Source of the DNA: Candidatus Saccharimonadota bacterium
Lineage (GTDB): Bacteria > Patescibacteriota > Saccharimonadia > UBA4664
Assembly (NCBI GenBank): GCA_029288275.1
Contig: JARIHM010000121.1
Location: 1 to 5,014, forward strand
DNA: 5,014 nucleotides
Direction: 5' to 3'
A model generated the notes under the pieces. It was given only the letters and a program-made list of their open reading frames with translations, made no database searches and was not told the DNA's origin. The number at the start of each line of letters is the position of its first letter. Within the stretch, counting starts at the first letter, position 1. A program made the translations under genes and the position numbers. Of the stretch, positions 1-3,582 are shown piece after piece.

Positions 1-39
1 GACTAGTCGTCGGCAGCGTCAGATGTGTATAAGAGACAG
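1..39 (+). other. Illumina Nextera adapter left on contig end (artefact)
   Basis: Bases 21-39 are the 19-bp Tn5 mosaic end AGATGTGTATAAGAGACAG, and 7-20 are TCGTCGGCAGCGTC, which together make the standard Nextera Read 1 adapter. Bases 1-6 (GACTAG) match the last six bases of the S513 i5 index TCGACTAG as I remember it. This is library-preparation sequence, not genome. Genomic sequence begins at about base 40, and nothing biological should be inferred from transposon-end similarity here. Confidence 0.98.
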
Positions 40-159
40 GCTCTAGATGATAGCCGTAAGATTATCACCCAGCTTCAAAACCTCAAGACGGCTACCCCCA
101 CGCCTTCGCCCTCGGCCAGTGCCAGCCCTCGTCCCGCTGCTAGTCCAGCCGCTCACTAA
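40..159 (+). CDS. C-terminal tail of a truncated protein, Pro/Ala/Ser-rich
   Basis: An open frame runs from the adapter junction to the TAA at 157-159, giving 39 residues. The first part (LDDSRKIITQLQNLK) looks like the end of a helix. The last part, from residue 17 on, is a low-complexity tail of Thr, Pro, Ser and Ala (TATPTPSPSASASPRPAASP...). Such tails are common in secreted or surface-anchored proteins and in flexible linkers, but the rest of the protein is lost at the contig end and no family can be named. The next gene is on the opposite strand and converges on it; the A-rich bases just after the stop form the U-tract of the opposite-strand terminator. The composition bias and in-frame stop support a real coding end, though the piece is short. 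Confidence 0.55.
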   Translation, partial: ALDDSRKIITQLQNLKTATPTPSPSASASPRPAASPAAH

Positions 160-194
160 AAGAAAAAGGGGACCGGCGCTTACGCAGCCGGCCC
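158..194 (-). terminator. Rho-independent terminator of the DUF5670-type gene
   Basis: Read on the minus strand, GGGCCGGC (194-187) pairs with GCCGGUCC (177-170) as an 8-bp stem with one G-U wobble. A run of Us with a single C follows (167-158). The stop codon of the minus-strand small membrane protein (182-180) lies in the loop. The hairpin sits between two convergent genes and could also slow transcripts coming from the left. Confidence 0.8.
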
Positions 195-335
195 ACCCCT
201 GCGGCCTGTGGCCAAGCGGTAAATAAGTAGCACCAATGCCACTAGGAGCAGCAGGTGAATCAGACTGCCTCCAATATGGCCGATCAGCCCAATAATCCAC
301 AAGATCACTAGAATTACCATCAAGCTATAGAGCAT
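180..335 (-). CDS. Small two-helix membrane protein, DUF5670 / lmo0937 type
   Basis: This is a 51-residue protein starting at ATG 335-333, with GGAGG (345-341) six bases upstream. It opens with MLYSLMVILVILWIIGLIG, a hydrophobic helix (about residues 2-19). A short loop HIGGSLIH (20-27) follows, then a second hydrophobic helix (28-39), and a positive Arg/Gly end (RLATGRRGGPAA). This order (M-L-x-x helix, G-x-GG-x-LIH, helix, TGRR) is the pattern of the widespread small proteins labelled lmo0937-family or DUF5670, whose function is not established; they are sometimes stress-associated. By the positive-inside rule the tail should face the cytoplasm. The stop lies in the loop of its terminator. 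A possible -10 (CATAAT, complement of 365-370) precedes it. Confidence 0.85.
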   Translation of the reverse strand: MLYSLMVILVILWIIGLIGHIGGSLIHLLLLVALVLLIYRLATGRRGGPAA

Positions 336-420
336 TCTCGCCTCCGTTTTTATGTGTGCGATGCATTATGAACCGATTATTTGGAGCTGCCATTGGGCAA
401 AGTGCTAATCAAAAGCGTAA

Positions 421-449
421 CCTCCGGCCAAACGTTGTTTGGCCGGAGG
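421..449 (-). terminator. Perfect 13-bp stem-loop after the 174-aa gene
   Basis: CCTCCGGCCAAAC (421-433) and its exact complement (437-449) flank a 3-base loop. The stem begins 5 bases after the stop codon of the minus-strand gene. On that strand it is followed by a weak T-rich stretch (TTACGCTTTT), so it is probably the gene's terminator, although the U-tract is not classical. On the + strand no T-tract follows. Confidence 0.65.
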
Positions 450-454
450 TGGGA

Positions 455-979
455 TTATCGCATCAAGAACGGCACTAATTTGCAGATGTGATCGGAGAGC
501 CGCTGCATGATGTCGTGCTCGAGCGCTGTTGGTATCCGGAGCCTTAATTCGGATCGACCGCGGCCCGTGAGCTGGGCCTGGGCTGGCATTGCCTCCAGCC
601 GAAATGGGTGCCAGATCCATAGGCTCCCAGACTGGTCGTCTTCTCGGGTAACGGCCAGCTGTTGTAGACAGCCACAGCGGTAGCCATCCCGGGCCATAGC
701 CTGGTTGCCTTCTACAATCTGGGCCAGCAGCCAATCCCGCATATCATCGGGAAAAAATGAGCTTGTGAGCTGCTTAAGGTGCCGCCGGACCAGTGCCTCA
801 AGCTGAGCGCGATGCAGTTGCGCTACTAGGCGTCCGGCGCTATCGCGCTCCAGCATCACCGGTGTGGTACAGCCGGCAAAGGTGATGTCGAGCGCACAAT
901 GGGCTTTGTGACGGGGCTCGTGGGCAATGGCGTAGAGGATATCAGCCGTCAGTAGGGTAAGTTCGGCCGTGCTCGTCAT
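455..979 (-). CDS. Unrecognised 174-aa soluble protein, divergent from hrcA
   Basis: I do not recognise this protein. It begins MTSTAELTLLTADILYAIAH. The start is ATG 979-977, with AGGAAGG (998-992) upstream at a long 12-nt spacing. The frame stays open to 1156, but that extension would run through the hrcA promoter, the CIRCE and the hrcA start, so it is unlikely to be coding. There is no signal peptide or membrane helix. Residues 48-70 are rich in Arg, His and Leu and should be helical. A Cys pair C-G-C sits at 102-104, with further Cys at 28, 37 and 166. The segment SGSLWIWHPFRLEA (117-130) resembles a beta strand. It is divergently placed from hrcA with CIRCE between them, so HrcA control is conceivable. 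A stem-loop over the Shine-Dalgarno may limit translation. Coding is supported by length, ribosome site and a terminator; function is unknown. Confidence 0.75.
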   Translation of the reverse strand: MTSTAELTLLTADILYAIAHEPRHKAHCALDITFAGCTTPVMLERDSAGRLVAQLHRAQLEALVRRHLKQLTSSFFPDDMRDWLLAQIVEGNQAMARDGYRCGCLQQLAVTREDDQSGSLWIWHPFRLEAMPAQAQLTGRGRSELRLRIPTALEHDIMQRLSDHICKLVPFLMR

Positions 980-992
980 GAGCTTGAGGTGC

Positions 993-1015
993 CTTCCTGT
1001 CTGAACGGACAGAAG
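993..1015 (-). promoter_or_regulatory. Stem-loop covering the ribosome site of the 174-aa gene
   Basis: On the minus strand CTTCTGTC (1015-1008) pairs with GACAG-AAG (1001-993) around a 6-base loop, with one bulged G (opposite 996). The 3' arm contains most of AGGAAGG (998-992), the only plausible Shine-Dalgarno for the gene starting at 979. Pairing would hide that site. Whether it acts as a thermosensor, a protein target or not at all cannot be judged from sequence. Confidence 0.4.
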
Positions 1016-1022
1016 TACTTTT

Positions 1023-1051
1023 AGGCTAACGTAGATACCTGGCAGGGTAAA
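1023..1051 (-). promoter_or_regulatory. Possible promoter of the 174-aa gene
   Basis: On the minus strand TTTACC (1051-1046) and TAGCCT (1028-1023) are 17 bp apart. The -10 is poor against TATAAT, but it resembles those of the CIRCE promoters in this window (TACCGT, TACCAT, TATCCT). Transcription would start near 1016, placing the stem-loop 993-1015 at the very 5' end of the mRNA. Confidence 0.3.
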
Positions 1052-1074
1052 GCAAATCCGCGCATCCCGAAACT

Positions 1075-1101
1075 TTAGCACTCTTGACGAGGGAGTGCTA
1101 A
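1075..1101. promoter_or_regulatory. CIRCE operator of hrcA (perfect)
   Basis: TTAGCACTC (1075-1083), nine bases, GAGTGCTAA (1093-1101): an exact match to the CIRCE consensus bound by HrcA. It overlaps the hrcA promoter, so HrcA should repress its own gene. It also lies between divergent genes and could affect the minus-strand gene at 455-979. Confidence 0.97.
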
Positions 1102-1112
1102 TATCGTACCGT
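1084..1112 (+). promoter_or_regulatory. hrcA promoter inside CIRCE
   Basis: The -35 TTGACG (1084-1089) occupies the first six bases of the CIRCE spacer. A candidate -10 TACCGT (1107-1112) lies 17 bp downstream. The predicted start of transcription, about 1118-1120, is only a few bases before the ATG at 1122. The -10 is weak by sigma-70 standards, but the same geometry recurs at dnaK. Confidence 0.65.
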
Positions 1113-1121
1113 AAATCTATC

Positions 1122-1814
1122 ATGACACCGCGCCAAGAACAAATCCTCCAGGCCATTGTTGAGCTCTATGCCGAGACGGCCGAGCCGGTGGGGTCGTTGG
1201 CTCTCTGCCAACAATTCGAGATGAGCAGCGCTACCATTCGGGCCGAAATGGCCGAGCTGGAGCGCCAGGGTTACATTATGCAGCCACATATCTCGGCCGG
1301 ACGCGTGCCTACGGATAGGGGCTATCGTTTTTACGTTAATGGTCTGGGCGATCGCCCGGCCGACCGCCGCACCGAGCAGGCATTGGCCCGCCGTATCAAG
1401 AGCGCTGGCGAGGTGGAGCAGGCTATCAAGAGCGCTGTGGAGAGCCTGGCCCACGTGACGCACAACTTAGGCCTAGGCACCATCGGTCGCAATCTGTACC
1501 TCAGCGGTATGGCCAGCCTCTTCCAACATCCGGAGTTTTACGGCGGCCAGCAGGCTTACGAGGTGGCACGACTGCTCGATAGTCTTGAGGAATGGCTTGC
1601 TGAAGCCGCGCCAAACGACCCGATCAGCGTCTACATTGGCCACGAGAATCCGATCGGCCGTTCGAGCGGCGCCACGCTCATCATTAGCCGCTTCGAATCA
1701 CCCTACAGCGATCGCAGTTACATTGGCGTGCTCGGTCCCACGCGCCAGAACTACGGCCCGGTTATTGGCCTGGTGGAGTACACCGGCCGTCTTCTGGCAG
1801 AGTCTATAAATTAG
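1122..1814 (+). CDS. hrcA: Heat-inducible transcription repressor HrcA, short form
   Basis: HrcA is the repressor of class I heat-shock genes; it binds CIRCE as a dimer and is classically kept active by GroEL. Residues 1-72 are the winged helix-turn-helix domain, with the recognition segment SSATIRAEMAELERQGYI (35-52) and wing PHISAGRVPTDRGYRFYVN (55-73), both strongly HrcA-like. Residues 123-228 carry the conserved C-terminal part: NLYLSGMASLFQHPEF, VYIGHENPIG, IGVLGPTRQNYGPVIGLVEYT. The protein is 230 aa against about 340 in classical HrcA. Only about 50 residues separate the DNA-binding domain from the NLYL motif, so much of the middle region, which holds the inserted dimerisation domain, is absent. 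Start: ATG 1122 aligns with the family N-terminus; an in-frame GTG at 1095 lies inside CIRCE and is rejected. No Shine-Dalgarno precedes the ATG. A 133-aa gene follows 45 bp downstream. Confidence 0.96.
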   Translation: MTPRQEQILQAIVELYAETAEPVGSLALCQQFEMSSATIRAEMAELERQGYIMQPHISAGRVPTDRGYRFYVNGLGDRPADRRTEQALARRIKSAGEVEQAIKSAVESLAHVTHNLGLGTIGRNLYLSGMASLFQHPEFYGGQQAYEVARLLDSLEEWLAEAAPNDPISVYIGHENPIGRSSGATLIISRFESPYSDRSYIGVLGPTRQNYGPVIGLVEYTGRLLAESIN

Positions 1815-1859
1815 TGTTATTATAACGTATTCCATTTCGCCCAATCGAAGGGAAGAACC

Positions 1860-2261
1860 GTGACCCAGGAAACGACCAGGGTGCTCCACAAGGAGCTGAG
1901 TGATGGTATGTCCGAGATCGTTGGCTGCACTATCGATGTGCTTCAAGGTCAGGTGGCGGTCAGTTCAACGCTCCACCGCCTGGACCGACAAGGGCAACTC
2001 CAGCGCTTGGCCGCCGATCCGTCCTACCAGATCGAACCTCGCTGCTTCGGCAACTGGATCACTGAGGTGGTTCGGCAGGACGATGGTCTGTGGCTCAAGC
2101 TCACCAACTCCGAGGACCCGGAGGCCGTCGAACGGCTCAAGGCCGTGATGGGCCGGCTCGGTGATGCCATCGAAGACCGCAGGGTGGCCGCCGACCTCCT
2201 GGACTACCCGCCGCACCTGCCCACCGACGAGCTGTGGCTCTATCTGTGGCCGACCTCCTGA
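1860..2261 (+). CDS. Unrecognised acidic 133-aa protein in the hrcA unit
   Basis: I do not recognise this protein. It starts at GTG 1860, well placed after AAGGGAAG (1848-1855), and ends at TGA 2259-2261. It is soluble and acidic overall. Features visible are an N-terminal predicted helix (2-20), a strand-like middle CFGNWITEVV and GLWLKLTN (62-83), a helical acidic section EDPEAVERLKAVMGRLGDAIED (85-106), and a Trp/Leu-rich end DELWLYLWPTS. There is no signal peptide or transmembrane segment. It lies 45 bp after hrcA with no terminator between, so it is probably co-transcribed from the CIRCE-controlled hrcA promoter. A hexamer TATAAC (1821-1826) could be a separate -10, but I see no convincing -35. 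A terminator and the grpE promoter follow. Position in a heat-shock unit suggests a link to stress, which is inference only. Confidence 0.85.
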   Translation: MTQETTRVLHKELSDGMSEIVGCTIDVLQGQVAVSSTLHRLDRQGQLQRLAADPSYQIEPRCFGNWITEVVRQDDGLWLKLTNSEDPEAVERLKAVMGRLGDAIEDRRVAADLLDYPPHLPTDELWLYLWPTS

Positions 2262-2291
2262 TCTCAGACGACAGCTTCATTCGTCCATCTC

Positions 2292-2325
2292 GCCCGTCTC
2301 CATCCCGGAGGCGGGCCTTTGCTTT
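2292..2325 (+). terminator. Rho-independent terminator before grpE
   Basis: GCCCGTCTCC (2292-2301) pairs with GGAGGCGGGC (2307-2316) as a 10-bp stem with one U-G wobble and a 5-base loop, then CTTTGCTTT. It ends the hrcA unit. Its last two Ts (2324-2325) are also the first bases of the grpE CIRCE. Confidence 0.8.
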
Positions 2326-2350
2326 GGCACTGTTGACGGCCGAGTGCTAG
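2324..2350. promoter_or_regulatory. Degenerate CIRCE operator of grpE
   Basis: TTGGCACTG (2324-2332), nine bases, GAGTGCTAG (2342-2350) matches CIRCE at 15 of 18 arm positions; the right arm has one deviation and the left two. The spacing is exactly nine, and the spacer starts with TTGACG as at hrcA and dnaK. This supports a real but probably weaker HrcA site. Confidence 0.8.
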
Positions 2351-2362
2351 TCTCGGTATCCT
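2333..2362 (+). promoter_or_regulatory. grpE promoter inside CIRCE
   Basis: The -35 TTGACG (2333-2338) lies in the CIRCE spacer, and TATCCT (2357-2362) is the candidate -10 at 18 bp. Transcription would begin near 2369, leaving a leader of about 17 nt that holds the AAGGAG ribosome site (2373-2378). Confidence 0.7.
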
Positions 2363-2385
2363 AAAGACGAATAAGGAGTCCCGGC

Positions 2386-2868
2386 ATGGCCAAAGACAAG
2401 CATCAGGACCAACCCGAAGCCGTCGACGAGCGCGTTGAGGAGCTCACGGCCGACCTTCAGCGGGTGCAAGCCGAATTTCTCAATTACAAGCGCCGCGCCG
2501 AAGAAGAAAAAGCTGGCGTCATCGACTTTGCCAAAACCAAAGTCGTGCGCGAGTTCCTGACCGTGCGTGATGCCTTTGACCAAGAAGCGGCTCACCGGCC
2601 CAAGGATGTCGACCCCAAATGGGCGGCGGCCATCGACGCCATCCGGGCGCAATTTGACACCGTATTTAAGAACCTGGGTGTGGAGCGCTTTGAGAGCGCC
2701 GGCCAGCCGTTCGATCCCCACCGCCACAACGCCGTCATGATGGACGATAGCGAGGGCGAGCACGAGATCGTGACCGAGGAGCTCCAGCCGGGCTATCAGC
2801 AGGGAGAAACTGTACTCCGCCCGGCACTAGTCAAAGTAGGCCGCACCAACGAAAAGCGGCCAGAGTAG
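2386..2868 (+). CDS. grpE: GrpE, nucleotide exchange factor for DnaK
   Basis: GrpE releases ADP from DnaK so that ATP can rebind and substrate is let go; it works as a cytoplasmic dimer and its long helices act as a thermosensor. The 160-aa product (E. coli GrpE is 197) has a charged N-terminus (1-14), then the long dimerisation helix with LQRVQAEFLNYKRRAEEEK (24-42), then the helical part through FDTVFKNLGVERF (90-102). The C-terminal beta domain that contacts DnaK holds the family motif GQPFDPHRHNAV (106-117) and GYQQGETVLRPALVKVG (136-152). Start ATG 2386 has AAGGAG seven bases upstream. It is a single-gene unit with its own CIRCE promoter, separated from dnaK by two minus-strand small genes. 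A stem-loop overlaps its stop codon. Confidence 0.98.
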   Translation: MAKDKHQDQPEAVDERVEELTADLQRVQAEFLNYKRRAEEEKAGVIDFAKTKVVREFLTVRDAFDQEAAHRPKDVDPKWAAAIDAIRAQFDTVFKNLGVERFESAGQPFDPHRHNAVMMDDSEGEHEIVTEELQPGYQQGETVLRPALVKVGRTNEKRPE

Positions 2869-2889
2869 CAGGGGATACCTGCCACTCTG
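2861..2889. terminator. Stem-loop over the grpE stop codon, possible two-way terminator
   Basis: CAGAGT-a-GCAGG (2861-2872) pairs with CCTGC-c-ACTCTG (2878-2889): 11 base pairs with one mismatch and a 5-base loop. The grpE TAG (2866-2868) lies inside the left arm. No U-tract follows on the + strand. On the minus strand GCCGCTTTTCG follows, so it may end transcripts of the convergent small gene better than those of grpE. Confidence 0.55.
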
Positions 2890-2917
2890 ACCTGGGGTGT
2901 GGGCGAGTGATCTACTT

Positions 2918-3066
2918 CTAGATCTTCTTTACGCGATTGATTGTGATTGTCGCGTACGGATTCGCCTTACGTGCCTGTTCCTTGCTTGACGCTTTGAGGA
3001 TGCAGTGACACCGATCGACTTCTCCGGCTTGCCGGGCGTGGTGAAGAAGACAAGATAGCGGGCCAT
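2918..3066 (-). pseudogene. Small gene with apparent -1 frameshift, related to the 3310-3465 gene
   Basis: A start ATG (3066-3064) with GGAG eight bases upstream opens MARYLVFFTTPGKPEKSIGV, then TASSK. In that frame it goes on as an Arg-rich, unconvincing tail to TAA at 2931-2929 (45 aa in all). One frame over, sequence from about 2992 reads ASSKEQARKANPYATITINR, then VKKI and TAG at 2920-2918. Joining the frames by a -1 shift near TCC TCA AAG gives about 49 coherent residues. The joined product resembles the neighbour at 3310-3465 (Y-x-V-x-F start, VTA-x-[ST]-K, basic Ala/Glu helix, VKKI), which argues that both halves were once one gene. Causes could be mutation, an assembly error or programmed shifting; the classical slippery heptamer is not present. 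A good promoter (3111-3139) precedes it. No family recognised. Confidence 0.5.
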
Positions 3067-3110
3067 TGAGTTAGCTCCATCCTAGGAGTTGGGTGGACTG
3101 AACGCCGTAT

Positions 3111-3139
3111 ACAATAGCATTTATTCATAAATAAGTCAA
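3111..3139 (-). promoter_or_regulatory. Promoter of the grpE-proximal small gene
   Basis: On the minus strand TTGACT (3139-3134), a 17-bp A/T-rich spacer and TATTGT (3116-3111), with TGC just before it as an extended -10. It lies about 45 bp upstream of the ATG at 3066. There is no CIRCE here, so it is not an obvious HrcA target. Confidence 0.6.
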
Positions 3140-3140
3140 T

Positions 3141-3184
3141 ATAAAGATAATAAGAACCGGAACAGCAAGTTACTGCCGTTCCGG
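3141..3184 (-). terminator. Rho-independent terminator for the minus-strand small-gene unit
   Basis: CCGGAAC (3157-3163) pairs with GTTCCGG (3178-3184), then an A-C mismatch, then GCA with TGC around a 6-base loop. On the minus strand the T-rich tract TTCTTATTATCTTTAT (3156-3141) follows directly. On the + strand a TTTT occurs seven bases after the stem, so it may also stop read-through from grpE. Confidence 0.75.
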
Positions 3185-3220
3185 CTGGTGTTTTCGGGGG
3201 ATGTCGCTTAGGGGTAGGAC

Positions 3221-3295
3221 CTAGACTACTCGGTAGCGACTATATCGAATAATGGTGTACGTGACATCTCGGCCCAACTCCTGGCGCAGCTTTTT
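3221..3295 (-). pseudogene. Coding-like remnant KKLRQELGRDVTYTI..., no start
   Basis: After a TAG at 3298-3296, the minus strand reads 24 codons beginning KKLRQELGRDVTYTIIRYSR and ending RYRVV, stop at 3223-3221. It looks like a real protein C-terminus (charged helix followed by a beta strand) but has no acceptable start codon or ribosome site. It lies just downstream of the 51-aa gene, one frame away, and before the terminator, so it may be the lost end of that gene after a frameshift plus a nonsense change. It could also be chance. Confidence 0.3.
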
Positions 3296-3309
3296 CTAGA
3301 CGGCAGAGA

Positions 3310-3465
3310 CTATCCCTCTCCGACAATCCTGCCGGGGCCTATTTTCTTGACTGTTGTATTTCGAGCTTTAGCGAGTCGCTCAGCCTCTTGCCGGGCCGCG
3401 CGCTTTGTTGCGGCTGTAATAATGGTGAGCTTGTTGTTTGCGAATGTGACTTTGTAGTCTTTCAT
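3310..3465 (-). CDS. Unrecognised small basic protein, 51 aa, divergent from dnaK
   Basis: The start is ATG 3465-3463, directly after AGAGGAG (3475-3469; 3-base gap), and the stop is TAG 3312-3310. The product begins MKDYKVTFANNKLTIITAAT, goes on as a basic Ala/Arg/Glu helix (KRAARQEAERLAKAR, 21-35), and ends TTVKKIGPGRIVGEG. A beta start followed by a charged helix suggests a small soluble fold; no family is recognised. It shares pattern with the frameshifted gene at 2918-3066 (Y-x-V-x-F, [VI]TA-x-[ST]-K, VKKI). A promoter with extended -10 lies at 3503-3511 and a terminator downstream at 3141-3184, giving a complete minus-strand unit. Its promoter sits beside the upstream dnaK CIRCE, so HrcA might affect it. 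A coding-like piece in another frame follows its stop, so it may itself be truncated. Confidence 0.6.
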   Translation of the reverse strand: MKDYKVTFANNKLTIITAATKRAARQEAERLAKARNTTVKKIGPGRIVGEG

Positions 3466-3502
3466 AGGCTCCTCTAACTGAGCTCCGCGGCTGGGCCTTC
3501 GT

Positions 3503-3531
3503 AGTATAACACCGGGGTGGAAGGACCATAA
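3503..3531 (-). promoter_or_regulatory. Promoter of the 51-aa small gene
   Basis: On the minus strand an extended -10, TGTTATACT (TG at 3511-3510, TATACT at 3508-3503), matches consensus in five of six bases. The -35 region is weak (TTATGG, 3531-3526, 17-bp spacing), as is usual with a TGn element. It ends three bases from the first dnaK CIRCE, so the two divergent promoters are back to back. Confidence 0.55.
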
Positions 3532-3534
3532 TAA

Positions 3535-3561
3535 TTAGCACTCTTGACGTGTGAGTGCTAA
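3535..3561. promoter_or_regulatory. CIRCE operator 1 of dnaK (perfect)
   Basis: TTAGCACTC (3535-3543), nine bases, GAGTGCTAA (3553-3561): exact CIRCE consensus. The dnaK -35 lies in the spacer, so HrcA binding should exclude polymerase. It is adjacent to the divergent small-gene promoter. Confidence 0.97.
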
Positions 3562-3572
3562 TTTCTTACCAT
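3544..3572 (+). promoter_or_regulatory. dnaK promoter inside CIRCE 1
   Basis: The -35 TTGACG (3544-3549) and -10 TACCAT (3567-3572) are 17 bp apart, the same layout as at hrcA. Transcription would start near 3579, giving a leader of about 58 nt that includes the second CIRCE. Confidence 0.65.
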
Positions 3573-3582
3573 AGAATCATCA

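Noticed and set aside
21..39. Transposon end suggesting a mobile element
   Set aside because: It is the engineered Tn5 mosaic end of the Nextera kit, attached to the rest of the adapter, not a natural insertion.
43..300. Minus-strand 85-codon frame at the left end
   Set aside because: It overlaps the well-supported 51-aa membrane protein in another frame, crosses the terminator, and has an Arg/Gly-rich composition typical of a shadow frame.
400..408. Possible CIRCE half-site AAGTGCTAA
   Set aside because: The matching left arm nine bases upstream (382-390) does not resemble TTAGCACTC, so no inverted repeat exists.
1098..1463. Minus-strand open frame opposite the start of hrcA
   Set aside because: It lies entirely over the conserved HrcA DNA-binding domain and CIRCE arm, with no ribosome site; it is a shadow of hrcA.
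2347..2763. Minus-strand open frame of 138 codons opposite grpE
   Set aside because: The + strand is clearly GrpE with its motif and ribosome site. The antisense frame crosses the grpE promoter and resembles no family.
2985..2996. Programmed -1 frameshifting in the small gene
   Set aside because: The switch region lacks a classical X-XXY-YYZ slippery heptamer and I see no clear downstream stimulatory hairpin, so mutation or assembly error is preferred.
2869..3530. Insertion sequence or CRISPR array in the grpE-dnaK gap
   Set aside because: No terminal inverted repeats, transposase fragment, direct target duplication or regularly spaced repeats are visible.
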